A DNA stretch of 64,000 nucleotides. Origin: Pseudevernia furfuracea (taxonomy: Eukaryota; Ascomycota; Lecanoromycetes; Lecanorales; Parmeliaceae). The notes beneath the pieces are model-generated. The model worked only from the letters and a program-made list of their open reading frames with translations. It was not told where the DNA came from and made no database searches. A program made the translations under genes and the position numbers. Shown in pieces: positions 21,440 to 33,182 of the stretch. Numbering within the stretch: the stretch's first letter is position 1; the number at the start of each line of letters is the position of its first letter. The stretch covers positions 186,001 to 250,000 of the forward strand of contig JAIUPT010000030.1 of NCBI GenBank assembly GCA_022315425.1, written 5' to 3'.

Positions 21440-24068
21440 GTTAATTGTAGTGTAGAATTGACGGTAATTTATGCGTGTAGACTATTAAGATATGAGGTTG
21501 GCGGAGATAAGGATGGGCGGTGTTGATGGCAGTGAGACGAAGCTGTATGCACGCGATGATATGAGTTCAGGTGCAACTACGGGGTTACTGCGGCTTACCC
21601 GTAGAAGATGTGTGAAAAGTGAAGAGTATATATTAAAATAGCGACCTAACTTTTATCCGAGAATGAAAGGAAATTTGGTCTTGCTAGCTCGAGTCGTTCA
21701 CCCTTCACCACATTAGTGTGGGCGAAGTTCAGATAAAGCTAGTGTAGACATTGACCCTGATCTTGGACTAAATACATACAAGTAAAACCTCCGGGTTTTC
21801 TGTAAGCCACCAACTTTCGAGTTGGGTGGTGGAGTCTTTTGCCATTTTGATCCTCTGATACCTTTATTTATTTTTGCCCTTTTTGCCCTCCTCATGAGGG
21901 TGCGTAGACCGCTGTTGTTGTTGTTGTCGCTGGTAGCTTTTGATACTATCCGCGCCCGTAATCTATTTTCGATACAAGCATACAAGCGAGGTCATGGGTT
22001 CGAATCCGCGATGTGGAGCAGCATCACAATTTTTTTTTTCTTTTTAAATCACTCGTATCCCATTTCAAAATTAGGTCGCATTGCATGGAAGGCAACAAGA
22101 GCAGAAAAAGTCGTCAACTACAGCAGTACAAGGGTATCTCTGAATCTTTCGTCTTTTCACAGCATATTAGGCAAGGTGTAGGTCAAATGCAATAGGCAAT
22201 ACAAACCTCCAGAAAGCTAAGGTACAGGGGCACGACCTAGCTCATTGGAGCCCAGTACTGCCAACGCCGAGATTTATCAACTCATATCTCCAGCTTCGTA
22301 TTGGAGATTTTGGGCGGGTTTTCTCCGGGCTCAAGGCTCATCAAAACGATGTGTTGACGCCAAAGTGAAGGCTCGACGTCGAAGAAGATCTGCTAAGTCA
22401 TTGAAAGTCTAACCAAAAGCGGACAAGTGTGCATAGCCAGCCTTATTCCATTTGTGCATTATGCGATCTGTTTTTCCCTGTGCATAAATGCGACACAGAG
22501 CTGTGATAGAACTGTGATAGCCAAGGTCGTGCGTGACTTCCAGGTATTCGCTCTTATGCGTATATAAGCTCCATGTCTTTTTTGCGTATCTTCAAACTGT
22601 GAGCGTGCGCAATCCCGTTGCAAAATCAAAATCATGCTCTCATGCAACTGACAAATTCCATCAAAAGAACCTGCTCTCTGCGCTTCCACACACTAACGGG
22701 CTCTCCTCGCCGCTCAGAGCAGCATTCTCCATGATGTCTTGTGCAATGATAAAATCCAATGATATAGTCCCTAAGTAATGCCTGATGCTCGGGGTGATTT
22801 GAATCTGCTCTTTTCCCCGCTGCATTAAGCGCTGGTTCAAAGACTTCCTGTTCAACCTCCCATGTCCTTTAAATCGGAACGCTGGACTGTTTCGAGTGCT
22901 GTGGAATTACACCCGAGACATGATATGGTCAAGTCCGTTGCAAACGACTATGCTTCCTTACTTTCCAACAAGATCTACTGAGGGGAATTGGAGAGATTCC
23001 AGCGAACCTGAGGATGACACACTATCTAGTAAGCGGTAGGCGGACGCCAATTAGTCAGGAAATCGACACGGCTGGCTGTCGTGACTGGGGGAAACACTGT
23101 ATCAGTCTTTGAAACCGACCGTGGTGCTTCTCAGCTCATGCTCGTCCGACCATTCAAAGATTAACGGCCTTGCCTCTACCGCTTTTCGGCTTCCGAGGAA
23201 ATCTTTCCCCATATCACCGAGCCTTCACGTTAGCTTCGCATGAAATCCTTGCACAAGCTTTAGCCATCCGCGTGGCAAGAACGCCCGCCCTACTTCCGAT
23301 ATCTCAGATTTTCAAAAAAAAATCAAAGCGAACCCTCTGACTTGCAATAATGCTCCCCCTCCCAACAGTGCATCCAAACCCAAAACTCCACACTTGACAA
23401 AGGTAAACCAACCAACCCCTCCAGCTTCCTCAATCAAATCACAAACCATGCAAACCTCTCCACAAAAGACCAGTCGAACTAGGCCAGCAATCGCGGTCAG
23501 TGAACAGACAGGGAAAAAGGGCTCAATTTAAAAAGGTCATGAGAGTTGTTAAAAGCACCGCAAATCAACACGAGTTTGAGGGTTCAAAGAAGTATGGAGA
23601 ATCAGCACATGGGTGGGGGCAGGTGCCAGGCGAATGATGGATGATCACTGTTAATGTATCTTACAAAGGGGGCACGAACGCGAAAGAGCTTCATCATCGT
23701 ACAAGCAATGAACCCCAAGGATGCTTTTCCCAAGGGGCTCACAACGTCTTGAAAATACAGCAGCGGCGTTCGCAATCCGTTGAACAGTACCCCCTGTAGA
23801 AAGTTCCTCGAAGGGCGGTAGTCCCGCTCGACCCACAGCACAAAAAATGGGCAGAGATAATGAGGGTGTTTGACTCAAGAAAATTTTTGCTTTTGGTCTG
23901 TTTTGCTTAGCAATGCCACCGAACTATTCTACAGTCGACGTTGTTCGCTGGCTCAAAGAGGAAGATTTTTTTTCTCAAGACGCATCCTGACCTGACCACA
24001 CTACCTGCTGCGTACCTGATCCGTAGATCCCTTCTCTGTTCCCGATGCGATGAGAGGTCGAAGCTCAG
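21440..24068. other. Gene-poor region of 2.6 kb
   Basis: No convincing protein-coding gene lies between two minus-strand genes here. Short frames on both strands lack family features. The stretch holds a hairpin with a TTCG loop (21807-21832), and an isolated Pol III B-box-like motif followed by a T10 run (21997-22039). It also includes the 3' flank of the Stm1-like gene. An unrecognised non-coding RNA remains possible. Confidence 0.5.
21807..21832. other. Hairpin with TTCG loop
   Basis: CCACCAACT and AGTTGGGTGG pair around a TTCG loop, with one bulged G, giving about 9-10 base pairs. In RNA this would be a stable stem. It lies about 370 bases upstream of the start of the 20706-21439 gene and about 190 bases before a B-box-like motif. 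No known RNA family is recognised. Confidence 0.5.
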
Positions 24069-25554
24069 CTACGAGCCGCCCAGGCTTGGAAAAGCGTTTT
24101 CGTCCTTGACGTTGACAGAGCCACTGTCACCTTTGCCGCGTCCGCCACGGGAACCACCATCGCCTCTGCCTCTGAACCCATCACCACCACGACCACGACC
24201 CCTGCCCCGGAAATCTCCTCGGTCGCCACGGCCACGTCCTCTGCCGCCGCGATCGCCGCCACCTCGGCCAGTTTGAGGCTCGACGTATTTGATATCGATG
24301 TCGAGGATGTTCTTCTCCTTGCGCTGACGTTCCCGCTTAGCCTTTTCGCTCTTGCCGGAGAAGAAGTCCTTTTCCTCGTCTTTAGCGACCGGCTTCGCGT
24401 TCTCGTACTTTTTGTCTTTGCTGCCTTCGTTTGGCTTTCTAGCCTCTGGCACTCCAGCGCCAAGTTTCAATTTCTTTTCCGCTTGCTCGGCGAGGTAGTC
24501 GGCATAAGAGCGGCTGTTGTCCTCAGGCTCAGGCTCCGCGACTGGTTCGGCTGGAGCAGTAGCGGGAGTAGATCCCTCGGCCGGAGTGGTACCGTCAGCG
24601 TCGGCTGTGGGAGTTGCCTCAGTGGAGACCGCAGCGGCGCTAGAATCCCAGCCATCTCCTGTGGCGGCGCTAGCATCCCATCCGCCAGCTTTACCTTCGT
24701 CTTTTTCTTCAGCCTTAGCAATGGCTTCGCCTGCTTGTTCGTCTTTCCATTCGGATTCGCCGGTAGGTGCGCCCCACGATTGGTCGGATTGCTTGACGTG
24801 GTCACTTGAAAAAGAAGGTGTCAGTACAGGAAGAATATCGTAGGGAGGATGAGGTGTTGCATACTTGGGAACGCCACGAGTGTGGCGGTCATCACGGTTG
24901 CCGCGTCCACCTCTGCCAGCACGACCTCCACGGCCACCGCGTCCATCGTAGCTACCTCGATCACGGCCACCTTCTATGCGGTTTGCGTGGCGATCTTGAC
25001 GGAGTCCATCGTCGGTGGGCTTGTCGCGGTTGTTCGTCGAGCCGGCTTCACGGTCGCGTAAAGCTGGACTTGATCTTAGTACCAAGTGTAAAATAGCAAC
25101 GGCCATCCAATGAGTTCATTCATCATGTAGTTCCGGTGTTTTGAAAGGAAATGACCTACCTCCATCATTACCAGAAAATCCCCCACGTCCGCGGGCACGT
25201 CCTGCGCGTCCACCACGCTCGCCGCCAGCAGCTCCTCCACGGGCCTCACTCGGTGCCGAAGCAGGTGCATCACGCTTTCCATGTCGTGGAATTGGCTTAT
25301 CGGCTACCTTTGGAGGGGGTGCTGGCTCCTTGTCCGAGTCCTGGTCGCTGTCATTACCTGTGGTCGAAGATTAGCTAGAGTATCAAGGAGGGCTGTGAAG
25401 CTGGGCGGACCGAGGAGCTCGTAAAGGTTCTATAGAGATTGAATATTAGCAATTGCCACAGCAGAAAAGATTAAAGCTCTTAAAGGACATAAAGAACTTC
25501 AAAGTCGTAGGTTTTGAGGCTGTTGCTCGGTACCTTGGATTTCACGTCACCCAT
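24069..25554 (-). CDS. Stm1/Oga1-like ribosome-associated RNA-binding protein (HABP4/PAI-RBP1 type)
   Basis: Ribosome-associated factor of the Stm1/SERBP1 family, which binds 80S ribosomes and RNA in the cytoplasm. Exons (minus): 25554-25534, 25429-25411, 25357-25160, 25063-24865 and 24804-24069, giving 390 aa. The first two exons are only 21 and 19 nt and rebuild the conserved start MGDVKSKNLYELLGNDSDQD. An Arg/Gly-rich part follows, then LRDREAGSTNNRDKPTDDGL, a second RG block, an Ala/Pro/Glu-rich middle, SYADYLAEQAEKKLKLG, and a C-terminal RGG-rich tail ending NAFPSLGGS. All four introns are GT-AG. The low complexity creates long false frames on the plus strand. Confidence 0.9.
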
Positions 25555-26116
25555 GACGCCCGCCTACTGCCTTCCTCCGAAGGCCTCCTTTGCTATCGCA
25601 CCAGTGTGATGTGGATGGCCTCAATTGAGAGCGACAGGATCCTTGTGCAGGACCTTGACTCTCTCTATCTGAATCGCGTTGACGTTGTGCGATGCACCGT
25701 TGCTGCTGTCAGGAAGCTGAGTTGTGCGGGTTTCCTTAGCGAGGTTGGGATCTGCCGCCAAGCCTAGCGCGCCTAGCTCGAGATTCAAAGGAGTCGATGA
25801 GACTATTGTTTGCATTTTACGTCTAAAATGATTCCTGATGAGGTGGCCACTTAAGATCTATCGATTTTTGTGCTGCACTAGCTATTATCGATAAGAAGCC
25901 ACAAGAACTTCCATCGAGCACTGTGCGGAATTCGGATACAAAGCGATATGCTGAAGCTGCTTGCAGCTTTTGTTGGTATCAAATTGTGGGCGCCTTTCGC
26001 TAATGCAAAAATCCTCAGTAATGCAATGGCCCGGCGTCAACGCCTTGACCGAAACTCAATCCTATCCCAATAGAACTTTTCCCATCCAACCCAGAAATTA
26101 TATTTACTCGGAATCA
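25555..26116. other. Intergenic region between the Stm1-like and bZIP genes
   Basis: About 560 bases upstream of the Stm1-like start and downstream of the bZIP stop, both genes being on the minus strand. It should hold the Stm1-like promoter and the bZIP 3' UTR. No other feature is supported. Confidence 0.6.
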
Positions 26117-27560
26117 TCACCGCCTCATCGAACTTTCTTGAAAAGTAAATTGGGTTGGGAAATGCATGCTGGCGGAGAGACCAAACGGATCGGCGTCTAA
26201 CATAGGATCGTAAGGGTCGAAACCGGGCTGCATCCCTGGGTACGCTGGATTGTTTGGATCCATCGCTTGTGAGGTCGGCGGTGGCTGCATTGGTTGCATC
26301 GGCTGCATCTGCTGCATGGGTTGCATCGGCTGCATTGGTGGCTGGCTTTGCATACCTATAGGTACTTGTTGGTGGGGGGAAAGAGGCTGCTGGTGAAAGG
26401 TTTGCGGATAGGGACCGGGACCCACGTCGCGATCGTCGGGGTTTTCGTCGTCGAGCATATCGGCATGCGCATCGTACTCCTGTTCTGTACTCACGGAATC
26501 AATCTAGGACGAACAGGGCTCTATTTATGATACGGAAAGGAGGGGGCGGGACAGCTTGCCGAGTTGCTCTATATGAGCTTGATATGGAGATGGGTAGAAG
26601 CTTATTTGGGTCCCAGCTGTACTACTCATTTCACTGCTGCGACTTGTATCTGCGGTGCTTGGCGTCGTACCTTGCATCGATGATCGGCTTGTTGGTATGC
26701 TTAGCCTTGACGGTTGTTGCTGAGGGTATGCTTGAGACTCAAGCGGCGGCAGCGGCTGTTGTGGTTGCTGAGCTTTCATATCGATGCTAGGTAAGATCAT
26801 CCCACCTTTCGCTATGCCAATCGGAGATTTTGCCGCGGTTGGTGATGCGAGCTGCGAAGGCGGCGTTGGCTGAAGCCGAGGAGACTGGACCGAGGAAGAT
26901 TTTGAAGAGTGGGGCAGTAATGCTCGAGACGAAGATCCAGATGTTGAGCGTCGGATTTGCCTCTGCCGATTCAACAGAGCTCGCTGAACCGGAGTCGGCT
27001 GCGGACCTCCTAATGGTTGGGTTGAATGTGGCATGACCGTGGAGCCTTCGGCTTTAGACTTCAGCTCTGCCTGAACATCGATCTCTGTAGCTTCGTCAGC
27101 AATGTAAAGGAGCATGTATCGACTCCAAACATGGCCTACTTTTTTCAAGCAAAATGCGTTCGAGAAGAGAATTCTTGTATCGAAGCATCAAGCACTCATC
27201 TGCCGCTGCTCTGTGATTTTGCTGTAGACTTTGAAGGGCTTCCTCATGCTGTTTGATAGTAGTCTCGAGTTGCTTGATGTACTCTGTTCGCCGTTCCCTA
27301 AAAGCAGCCTGAGCTTGGCGATTCCGTTGCTTGCGTTCTTCCGACGTCGCGTAAATCTAAGATGGGCGTTAGGGTGAATGTACGTTCGGACAACACAGGC
27401 ACACAGGCCATACCGGCTTGCGTCCTCCCTTCCGCTTCTGCACCTGGGCGGGTTCCTGAGTCAAACCTTGCTCCTCGGGTTCCGGGGAGGACTCCGAGAA
27501 GGATTCCTCCTCGAAGTGTTCGATCTTGGGGACCGGGGTAACATCCTCAATTGTTGACAT
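26117..27560 (-). CDS. bZIP transcription factor, PAP1/AP-1-like subfamily
   Basis: DNA-binding nuclear transcription factor. Exons (minus): 27560-27414, 27356-27140, 27084-26560 and 26484-26117, giving 418 aa. The basic region is KQRNRQAQAAFRERRTEYIK (about 58-77), matching the PAP1/YAP signature NxxxQxxFRxRR. A short coiled coil follows (KQLETTIKQHEEALQSLQQN). The rest is Gln/Pro/Ser-rich, with a Met-Gln-Pro repeat near the C-terminus (PMQPMQPMQQMQPMQPMQP). The third intron fits best as GC-AG (GCAAGC donor, 75 nt) and restores HIEQLEQEYDAHADML. A GT donor there would need a 30-nt intron. No cysteine-rich Yap1-type redox domain is seen, so this is not the oxidative-stress Yap1 itself. Confidence 0.88.
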
Positions 27561-29173
27561 TCCCACCCAGTCGATGTGGAGACGACGTCAGAATTAGCAA
27601 ATTTTGACCCTATCGTCACTCGCTTAGTCCGGTATAGTTCCAGATCATAGCCTGAGTCAAGGCACGGGTGTGCAACGCTACTGGAAGCGAATGTAAGATT
27701 GTTGCTGAGCCTCAAAAGCAGGCGTGGAAGGTCACAGGTACCGGCGAGGAAAGTGTTTGGTAAGAGAAATGTAATGGAAATAAGAATATTGATGCAGGAA
27801 AAGAAGAAAGAGTTGCGTCTAGCAGGAAATAGTGCAAGTTACGGAAGACGGCAGACATATGTATAAGGTAGAGTGGTGGATTGTGGGGATAGCTCTTCTG
27901 ACAGAGGGTGATGTTCTAGACATGTCAGGGGCCCAAGCAGAGATTTTTTCATGTCGTGCGCCCCCTCGCGTGGTCCGTGTGGAGATGGCTCCGGGAGCAT
28001 GGAAAGTCTTATGATTAAAAGTCTTAGGCTGCAGAAGCCGACGACTGCTTTTTTCGCATTACGCATTTATTGGAGTGTGTCGGAAAGAGTGGAAGGCGGA
28101 GTGGGTTGGGGAGAGAAAGAGAAGAGTAGGCTAGTAGCTGGTTTGGAGCCAGTCAGACTTCGGTTAAGCTTGGGCGAGATACGCGATTGGTGTAAATCGT
28201 AGCTTAGGGACATGGGGGGCAGGATCGAATATCCTGATGGAGTCTAGAATGAAGGGGTTCATAGGCGGACCCCGAGGAAATTGACGTTTGGATGGGGTTG
28301 GAGGCTTTGTCTCGGCAAAGAGCAGCAGGACCCTGAAATAAGCATTTCCGAGGATGCGGCTGCTGGGATTTTCTGGCTCTGTCAAGACTGCAACAGACGG
28401 GCCAGGGCGTTTATCGCTACATTTTGGCTCGACTTGTTATTTATGTAGCGTGTGTAGGGTATGCCAGACTGGCCAGTATGGGGGGCCAGTATTGGGATAA
28501 TTATGGGATGACAAGGCTATTGTTCCCCATACCATACTTCTGGGCTCTGGCTTATTTTTCCAAGCTGCTTCTAAACATTCTAAAGCTCGTGCTAAGCAGG
28601 GAAGTCGAATTTGATCCCACGTGGTGATCTGCACACCATCTTACACCATCCCCAAACACCCAGCTTTCCAACCACGTCCATCTTTTACCACCACTTCCAC
28701 TTTGAAACTGATTATTGTAATCTCCCCCTCAAGCCACTCTTCATCCTCATCATCAATAATACCCATAATTATAGGTATCAATAATAATAAAAATAATATT
28801 TATTATTATTATTGTACAAGTGTACCGGTGTACTCTATGAGTGTAATACGCCTTCACTTGCCTCGAGTCAGAAATTGATCCCTTATCTGCCTTCAGAATG
28901 CTCATCTTACCCATAAAGTACCTTGCTCGTACAGCAACCCATGTCATGGAAAGCACAACCGGGCCACACCTACTATCGGAGCTACCCCTTGCACCCTGCA
29001 GCTGTCAGACTATTATTCAGGGAGGCGCAACGCCTTCAATGCGCAGGAACAACGATAACCATCTGCTCGGAGACGTTGGATCTTCCCTTTACCTTCTCGT
29101 TCCATCTGGACTGCTTATCAATCACAGACCATAGTACCTGCATGGGTCGACGGAGATTATTTGCTCGTCAGCA
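27561..29173. other. Divergent intergenic region between the bZIP and arrestin-like genes
   Basis: About 1.6 kb between two divergent start codons, with room for long 5' leaders and promoters of both. It contains an AT-rich palindrome (28779-28814). The short frames here carry no family features. Confidence 0.6.
28779..28814. repeat. AT-rich palindrome of AAT/ATT units
   Basis: A run of AAT units meets a run of ATT units, giving a near-perfect self-complementary stretch of about 36 nt that could extrude as a cruciform. It lies in the divergent promoter region about 360-390 bases before the arrestin-like start. Confidence 0.75.
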
Positions 29174-31356
29174 ATGGCCGGAGATGGTCTGAGTCCTTTA
29201 TCAAGTATACCGGAAAGAGCCTCCTCCAGGCAAATCTTCCAAGGTAGCTCGGCCGTTTCCATGCGATCAGCAGCTTTACAAGCTCCCCAACCCTGGCCAT
29301 CGCACGGCACGTCTAAGAATGGCACAGCGGTTCCTGCCCGGGGCCGTTCGACCTCTCCCATCCGCCGGCCTAACGCTCTAACCCTGCGACGAGCTCCGTC
29401 ACGGACATTTACTCTTTCAGTCATGCCGACTGAACTCCTTGACACCCCTAAATTCACTCACTCTCGTCTCAGCCTCGCAATCCACCTATCAGGACCGATT
29501 TTCATGGGGGGAGCGACGCTGGAAGGGGAAGTCCACGTGGGAATTGATGGGGGTCCATTTCAAACACGGCGCAAGTCTACCTCGGGTCTCTCATTGGGTA
29601 AGATTTCCGTGACTCTAGTGGGCATAGAAAGATGCAAAGGCAGACTGGACATGTTTCGAGCCTTGTCGAGCGACTTGATCGATGCAGTACACCCTCCTCC
29701 AGCCTCAATGGCTCCGGGTCCTGGACCTGACGCTACCTGGGACGTCCAACCCTCAAACTCCACGTTGCCCTTTCGGCTAGACCTGCCCGTGGTCATGGGT
29801 CCTCCACCGTACAAGTCGAAGAAGGTGGGCATAAGCTACTGGCTCTCTACATTGGCAGAGTTCACAATTTCTGGGAAGCAACATCTTGTTCGACAATCCC
29901 GCGAGGTCACAGTCTTGACAGTTCACGATCGTAGGTCTTTGACCTTGAATGATCTGAATACACTGTGACTAACGCGACCTGCAGCCGAAAAGGCTCTCGT
30001 CAATCTCTCAAGTCCACTCTTGGCGGTAGATGAAATGTCAATGTCAAAACGATACAGTACACAGATAGTGAGATTGACGGCAGGCCTCCATCGTCAAACT
30101 TGGATCAGTGGCTACCTCATTTTTGTTGATATGCATATCGAAAACAAGAGCAGCAAAGACGTCAAGAAGGTTGAGCTGCAGCTCGAGAAAACCACACTGT
30201 TCCACAACTATCCTGCGCCTTCCACCAACGCCGGATCGGCCGATGTGCTCCGGTTGCCAGATCATCGACAAACTGAGATAGTCGTGAGGAAAGATTTGGC
30301 TGATGGCTTCCACGGAGTCCAGTCATTGTCACAAGATTTCAGGACCTGTCAACTGGAGTTGCCCACCGGTTTGGTATCAATCGAAACAGGTGTGTACTTC
30401 CTCAGCATTTCGCCAAACGCGAAAGCTTTCGTCAGCGCAACACTTTTTCCAAGTTCAAGACGCCTGAGCATTTACCATGCTAGGCAATGTCAACGGGTCG
30501 TGGTTGAAAGTCTAATAGTGGTGCCTAGGGCGATTCTTTGGCATCCGCTACTGCTTGAATATTCAAATCACTTGCTCCTTCAAGTATGCCTACTGAGGGT
30601 AGCTCCCTATGTGTTCTTGGCTTACTCTGTCTACCTCTAGCAAGCATCTCACAATTCAGCTGCCAATCACCATCATCCATCCAGTAAGCCCCAATTTCCT
30701 CTTACCCACCACCTTCGAACGATGCTTGCCACATTCCAAGCGTCCCATCCAGAAGCTGACTGTTGCCGCAGAATTCTATTGACATCCCTCCCAACGCCAT
30801 TGCCCAAGTGGCGGCCTCCATTGAGCACAAGTACCGAAACCACTCCTCTACAAGCGGCACCGGCTCACCTTACCGCTACCGCGCCGGTCAGGCGTTCACA
30901 GCTGCGCGAAGACAATCATACCTACGTCTACGCAAGGACGCTATAGGGTCTACCGAGATGGAGGAGCTTACACGTACTTTGGAAGGCAGCCCAAGGAGGA
31001 TGGCCTCCAGGCTCGGAGATAGCCCGAGAAAGACGAAGGTCGCACGACGCCAATCAGCCAATATATTGGGCAACAGCAGCCGAAGCAATCATCAACATTT
31101 ACTACCGCGCTCGTCATTCGACACTACGACAAACACTAAATACAGCGTGCCGCGTTCGAGTTACGAAACAGTAAGGCCACTGGAGCAACGTGGGTCTCCT
31201 CAACGTAGAGTGTCACGAGGACCGCGCTCGAGCCTCGAGACGAAGGTGTTGAAAGGCCTGCGTGGGAGTTTCGAGACGTCAGGACCGAGGCTACAAAGGA
31301 GTACATCTGGATTGGCTTTCGATGACAGTGACAAGGAGAACTGCGCACCGAAGTGA
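29174..31356 (+). CDS. Arrestin-like domain protein (alpha-arrestin type)
   Basis: Arrestin-fold protein of the kind that recruits ubiquitin ligases to membrane transporters or binds cargo. Exons 29174-29930, 29985-30389, 30529-30583, 30641-30683 and 30772-31356 give 614 aa, with all introns GT-AG. The N-arrestin part begins around HSRLSLAIHLSGPIFMGGAT. The C-arrestin part is spread over the small exons and rebuilds FFGIRYCLNIQITCSFNKHL then IQLPITIIHPNSIDIPPNA. The N-terminal 90 and C-terminal 180 residues are disordered and Ser/Arg-rich, with repeated RSS(F/Y/L)(D/E)T segments near the end. No PPxY motif was noted in the parts read. The start ATG at 29174 is a choice; an upstream start is possible. 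Confidence 0.85.
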
Positions 31357-31603
31357 AGAGCCTTAGTTGCAGGATTGAAGAAAGGATAGATCGATTGGGA
31401 AGCTGGTCATGATGTTACGAGACATGATGTACAAAGGCATGGGATTACGAGGATATGATTATGACGGCAGTCGAGAGCAACCATACTAGAGCAGACAATA
31501 CTAATCAATTGATACCAGTCACACGTGCCAAGCCTGCACATTTTGCATTGTTCATCCCTGATCATTGTCTTTGCCACGATGGTGAGCGAACCAGAAACAC
31601 TTG

Positions 31604-32671
31604 CTATCCAACTCGGCCGCTGAAACGCGTCGCCCTCCCAACCATACCTCGTCCAGACCCACTGCCAACCGTGCCTCGACTCCCTCCATACCCACTTCTG
31701 TCCCTCCCCCGCCTTCTATTCCCAGGCAGCTTCTCCATCCACTTGGGCAAAGGCCTACTCAACTTCACCCCCTCCCCACCCGCACCCCCCGCGCCATCAC
31801 TTCCAACCCTACCCCTCGAACCACTTCCCACCCTCCCCCTCGAACCACCTCCCCCTCCCTCCCTCAACCTCATCTCCCCCACCTCCCTCGCACACGCCTT
31901 GCAGCACGGCAACGCCTCCAGCACCACCGCCGCGCCCGTGAACCCCGGCGGCGCGACCGGGCACCGGCAGACGAGGCAGCGCACGCAGCCCCAGTGCCAC
32001 CAGGCCCAGCCGCAGCGGACGGTCTCCGCGGCGCGGGCGACGACGGTGCCGCAGGACCAGCAGAGGCGGTGCGCGTGCAGGGTCGCGAAGCAGGGGGCGC
32101 AGAAGGCGGGGGAGGGCGGCGGGAAGGGGTCGTTGTTGTTGTTGTTGTTGTTTTTGCCGGTGGTGGGGGTTTTGGGCCCGGTGGGTTCGGGGCGGGGGTC
32201 GAGGTCGTAGAGCGTGAGGATCGTGTGGGTGATGGCGGGGGCGGTGGCGGGGAAGGTGTGCTGGGTTTGCGGGGTGAGGCGCGTGCTGCATAGGGCGCAG
32301 CGGGTCGCGGCGGTGTGGGTGCTGCTGGCGGGTGGTGGTGGTGGTGCGTTCGGGACTGCTGCGGGGTCGGAAACGGTTGTTGTTGCTGCTGTTGTTGCGC
32401 GAGTGGTTTGGAAAGTGTCGATGGTGGTTGTGTGGGTGAGTGATGGCTTTGCGAGGGTCGGTTTCGTGAGGGTTAGGGAGGGTGGGTGGATGGGAGGGCG
32501 GGGCTTTCGCGGAGGTTGGGTTCGCTTCGAGTCGAGGTTGGTGGGTGGTGTTGTTGAAGTTCGTTTGGTGATGCGGAGGGGGCGGGGGATGAGGTGGTGC
32601 TCTGATGTTGTTGAAGTGGGTTGGAGGGAGGGCGCGGAGCGCCTGTGGGTGATGGAGGGTAGGAGGGTCAT
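31604..32671 (-). CDS. LIM-like zinc-finger protein with proline- and glycine-rich flanks
   Basis: A single 355-codon frame. Cysteines follow a LIM-type layout: CALC near 126, CAPC, then CWSC, a spacer of about 19 with WWH, then WGCVRC and LVC, and later CCKAC. The part from CWSC to CKAC fits Cx2C-x19-Hx2Cx2C-x2-Cx(n)C. LIM domains bind two zinc ions and mediate protein contacts. The N-terminal third is Pro/Thr-rich, a poly-Asn run follows PTTGK, and the C-terminus is Gly/Ser/Arg-rich. The region is very GC-rich and open in several frames. The minus frame is chosen because only it shows ordered Cys/His spacing. No introns are needed. Confidence 0.65.
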   Translation of the reverse strand: MTLLPSITHRRSAPSLQPTSTTSEHHLIPRPLRITKRTSTTPPTNLDSKRTQPPRKPRPPIHPPSLTLTKPTLAKPSLTHTTTIDTFQTTRATTAATTTVSDPAAVPNAPPPPPASSTHTAATRCALCSTRLTPQTQHTFPATAPAITHTILTLYDLDPRPEPTGPKTPTTGKNNNNNNNDPFPPPSPAFCAPCFATLHAHRLCWSCGTVVARAAETVRCGWAWWHWGCVRCLVCRCPVAPPGFTGAAVVLEALPCCKACAREVGEMRLREGGGGGSRGRVGSGSRGRVGSDGAGGAGGEGVKLSRPLPKWMEKLPGNRRRGRDRSGYGGSRGTVGSGSGRGMVGRATRFSGRVG

Positions 32672-33182
32672 GGGATGTTTGGTAGGACGGTGACGTTGGT
32701 TGTAAGGACTGTGTCGGGTTTGAGGGATGGAAGGTGCGAGGCTAGTGATAGTGATGCATTTGCGATTGTAGAATGGAAATGCCGTTGGGTTTCGATGCTG
32801 CTTTTAATGATTGTTTGGTAATTGAAATAAAGATGTGTGCAGTGGGAAGACACAGGAGAATGAATAGGAGAGGAAGAAAGGATGTTGGAAGCAAGCACAG
32901 GCTGTAAGATACAAAGAAGAAGGAAGGACCGGATGTTGCAAACTTGTATGATTAATTAAAACTGAGTATCCCTTCCTAACCAATGCTGAGGTCTGGAAGC
33001 TGAGCAAGAGTATATACAGACCATTATCGAGCTCCTGTTGACAGTATCTAAAGCCCCCCCTTAGGATGTACAAATGAGGACACATTAGTCAAATCCATAG
33101 TGACACCAAAGCCATATTTAACTATCATGTCATCCTCCAACGTCGACACGCCAGTGATGTCTCTCTTTTCTTTCTGGGCCAA
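32672..33182. other. Intergenic region between the LIM-like and MAPEG genes
   Basis: About 510 bases between two minus-strand genes. It should contain the LIM-like promoter and the MAPEG 3' UTR. Two short minus-strand frames overlap it but show no family features. Confidence 0.55.

Noticed and set aside
24273..24809. 178-codon plus-strand frame
   Set aside because: Antisense to the Stm1-like gene. It is produced by that gene's repetitive RGG and Ala/Glu-rich coding sequence.
31455..32693. Three long plus-strand frames opposite the LIM-like gene
   Set aside because: Low-complexity Pro/Arg/Val-rich translations without ordered motifs. Only the minus frame has LIM-type Cys/His spacing. They are kept as a finding because the region is unusual.
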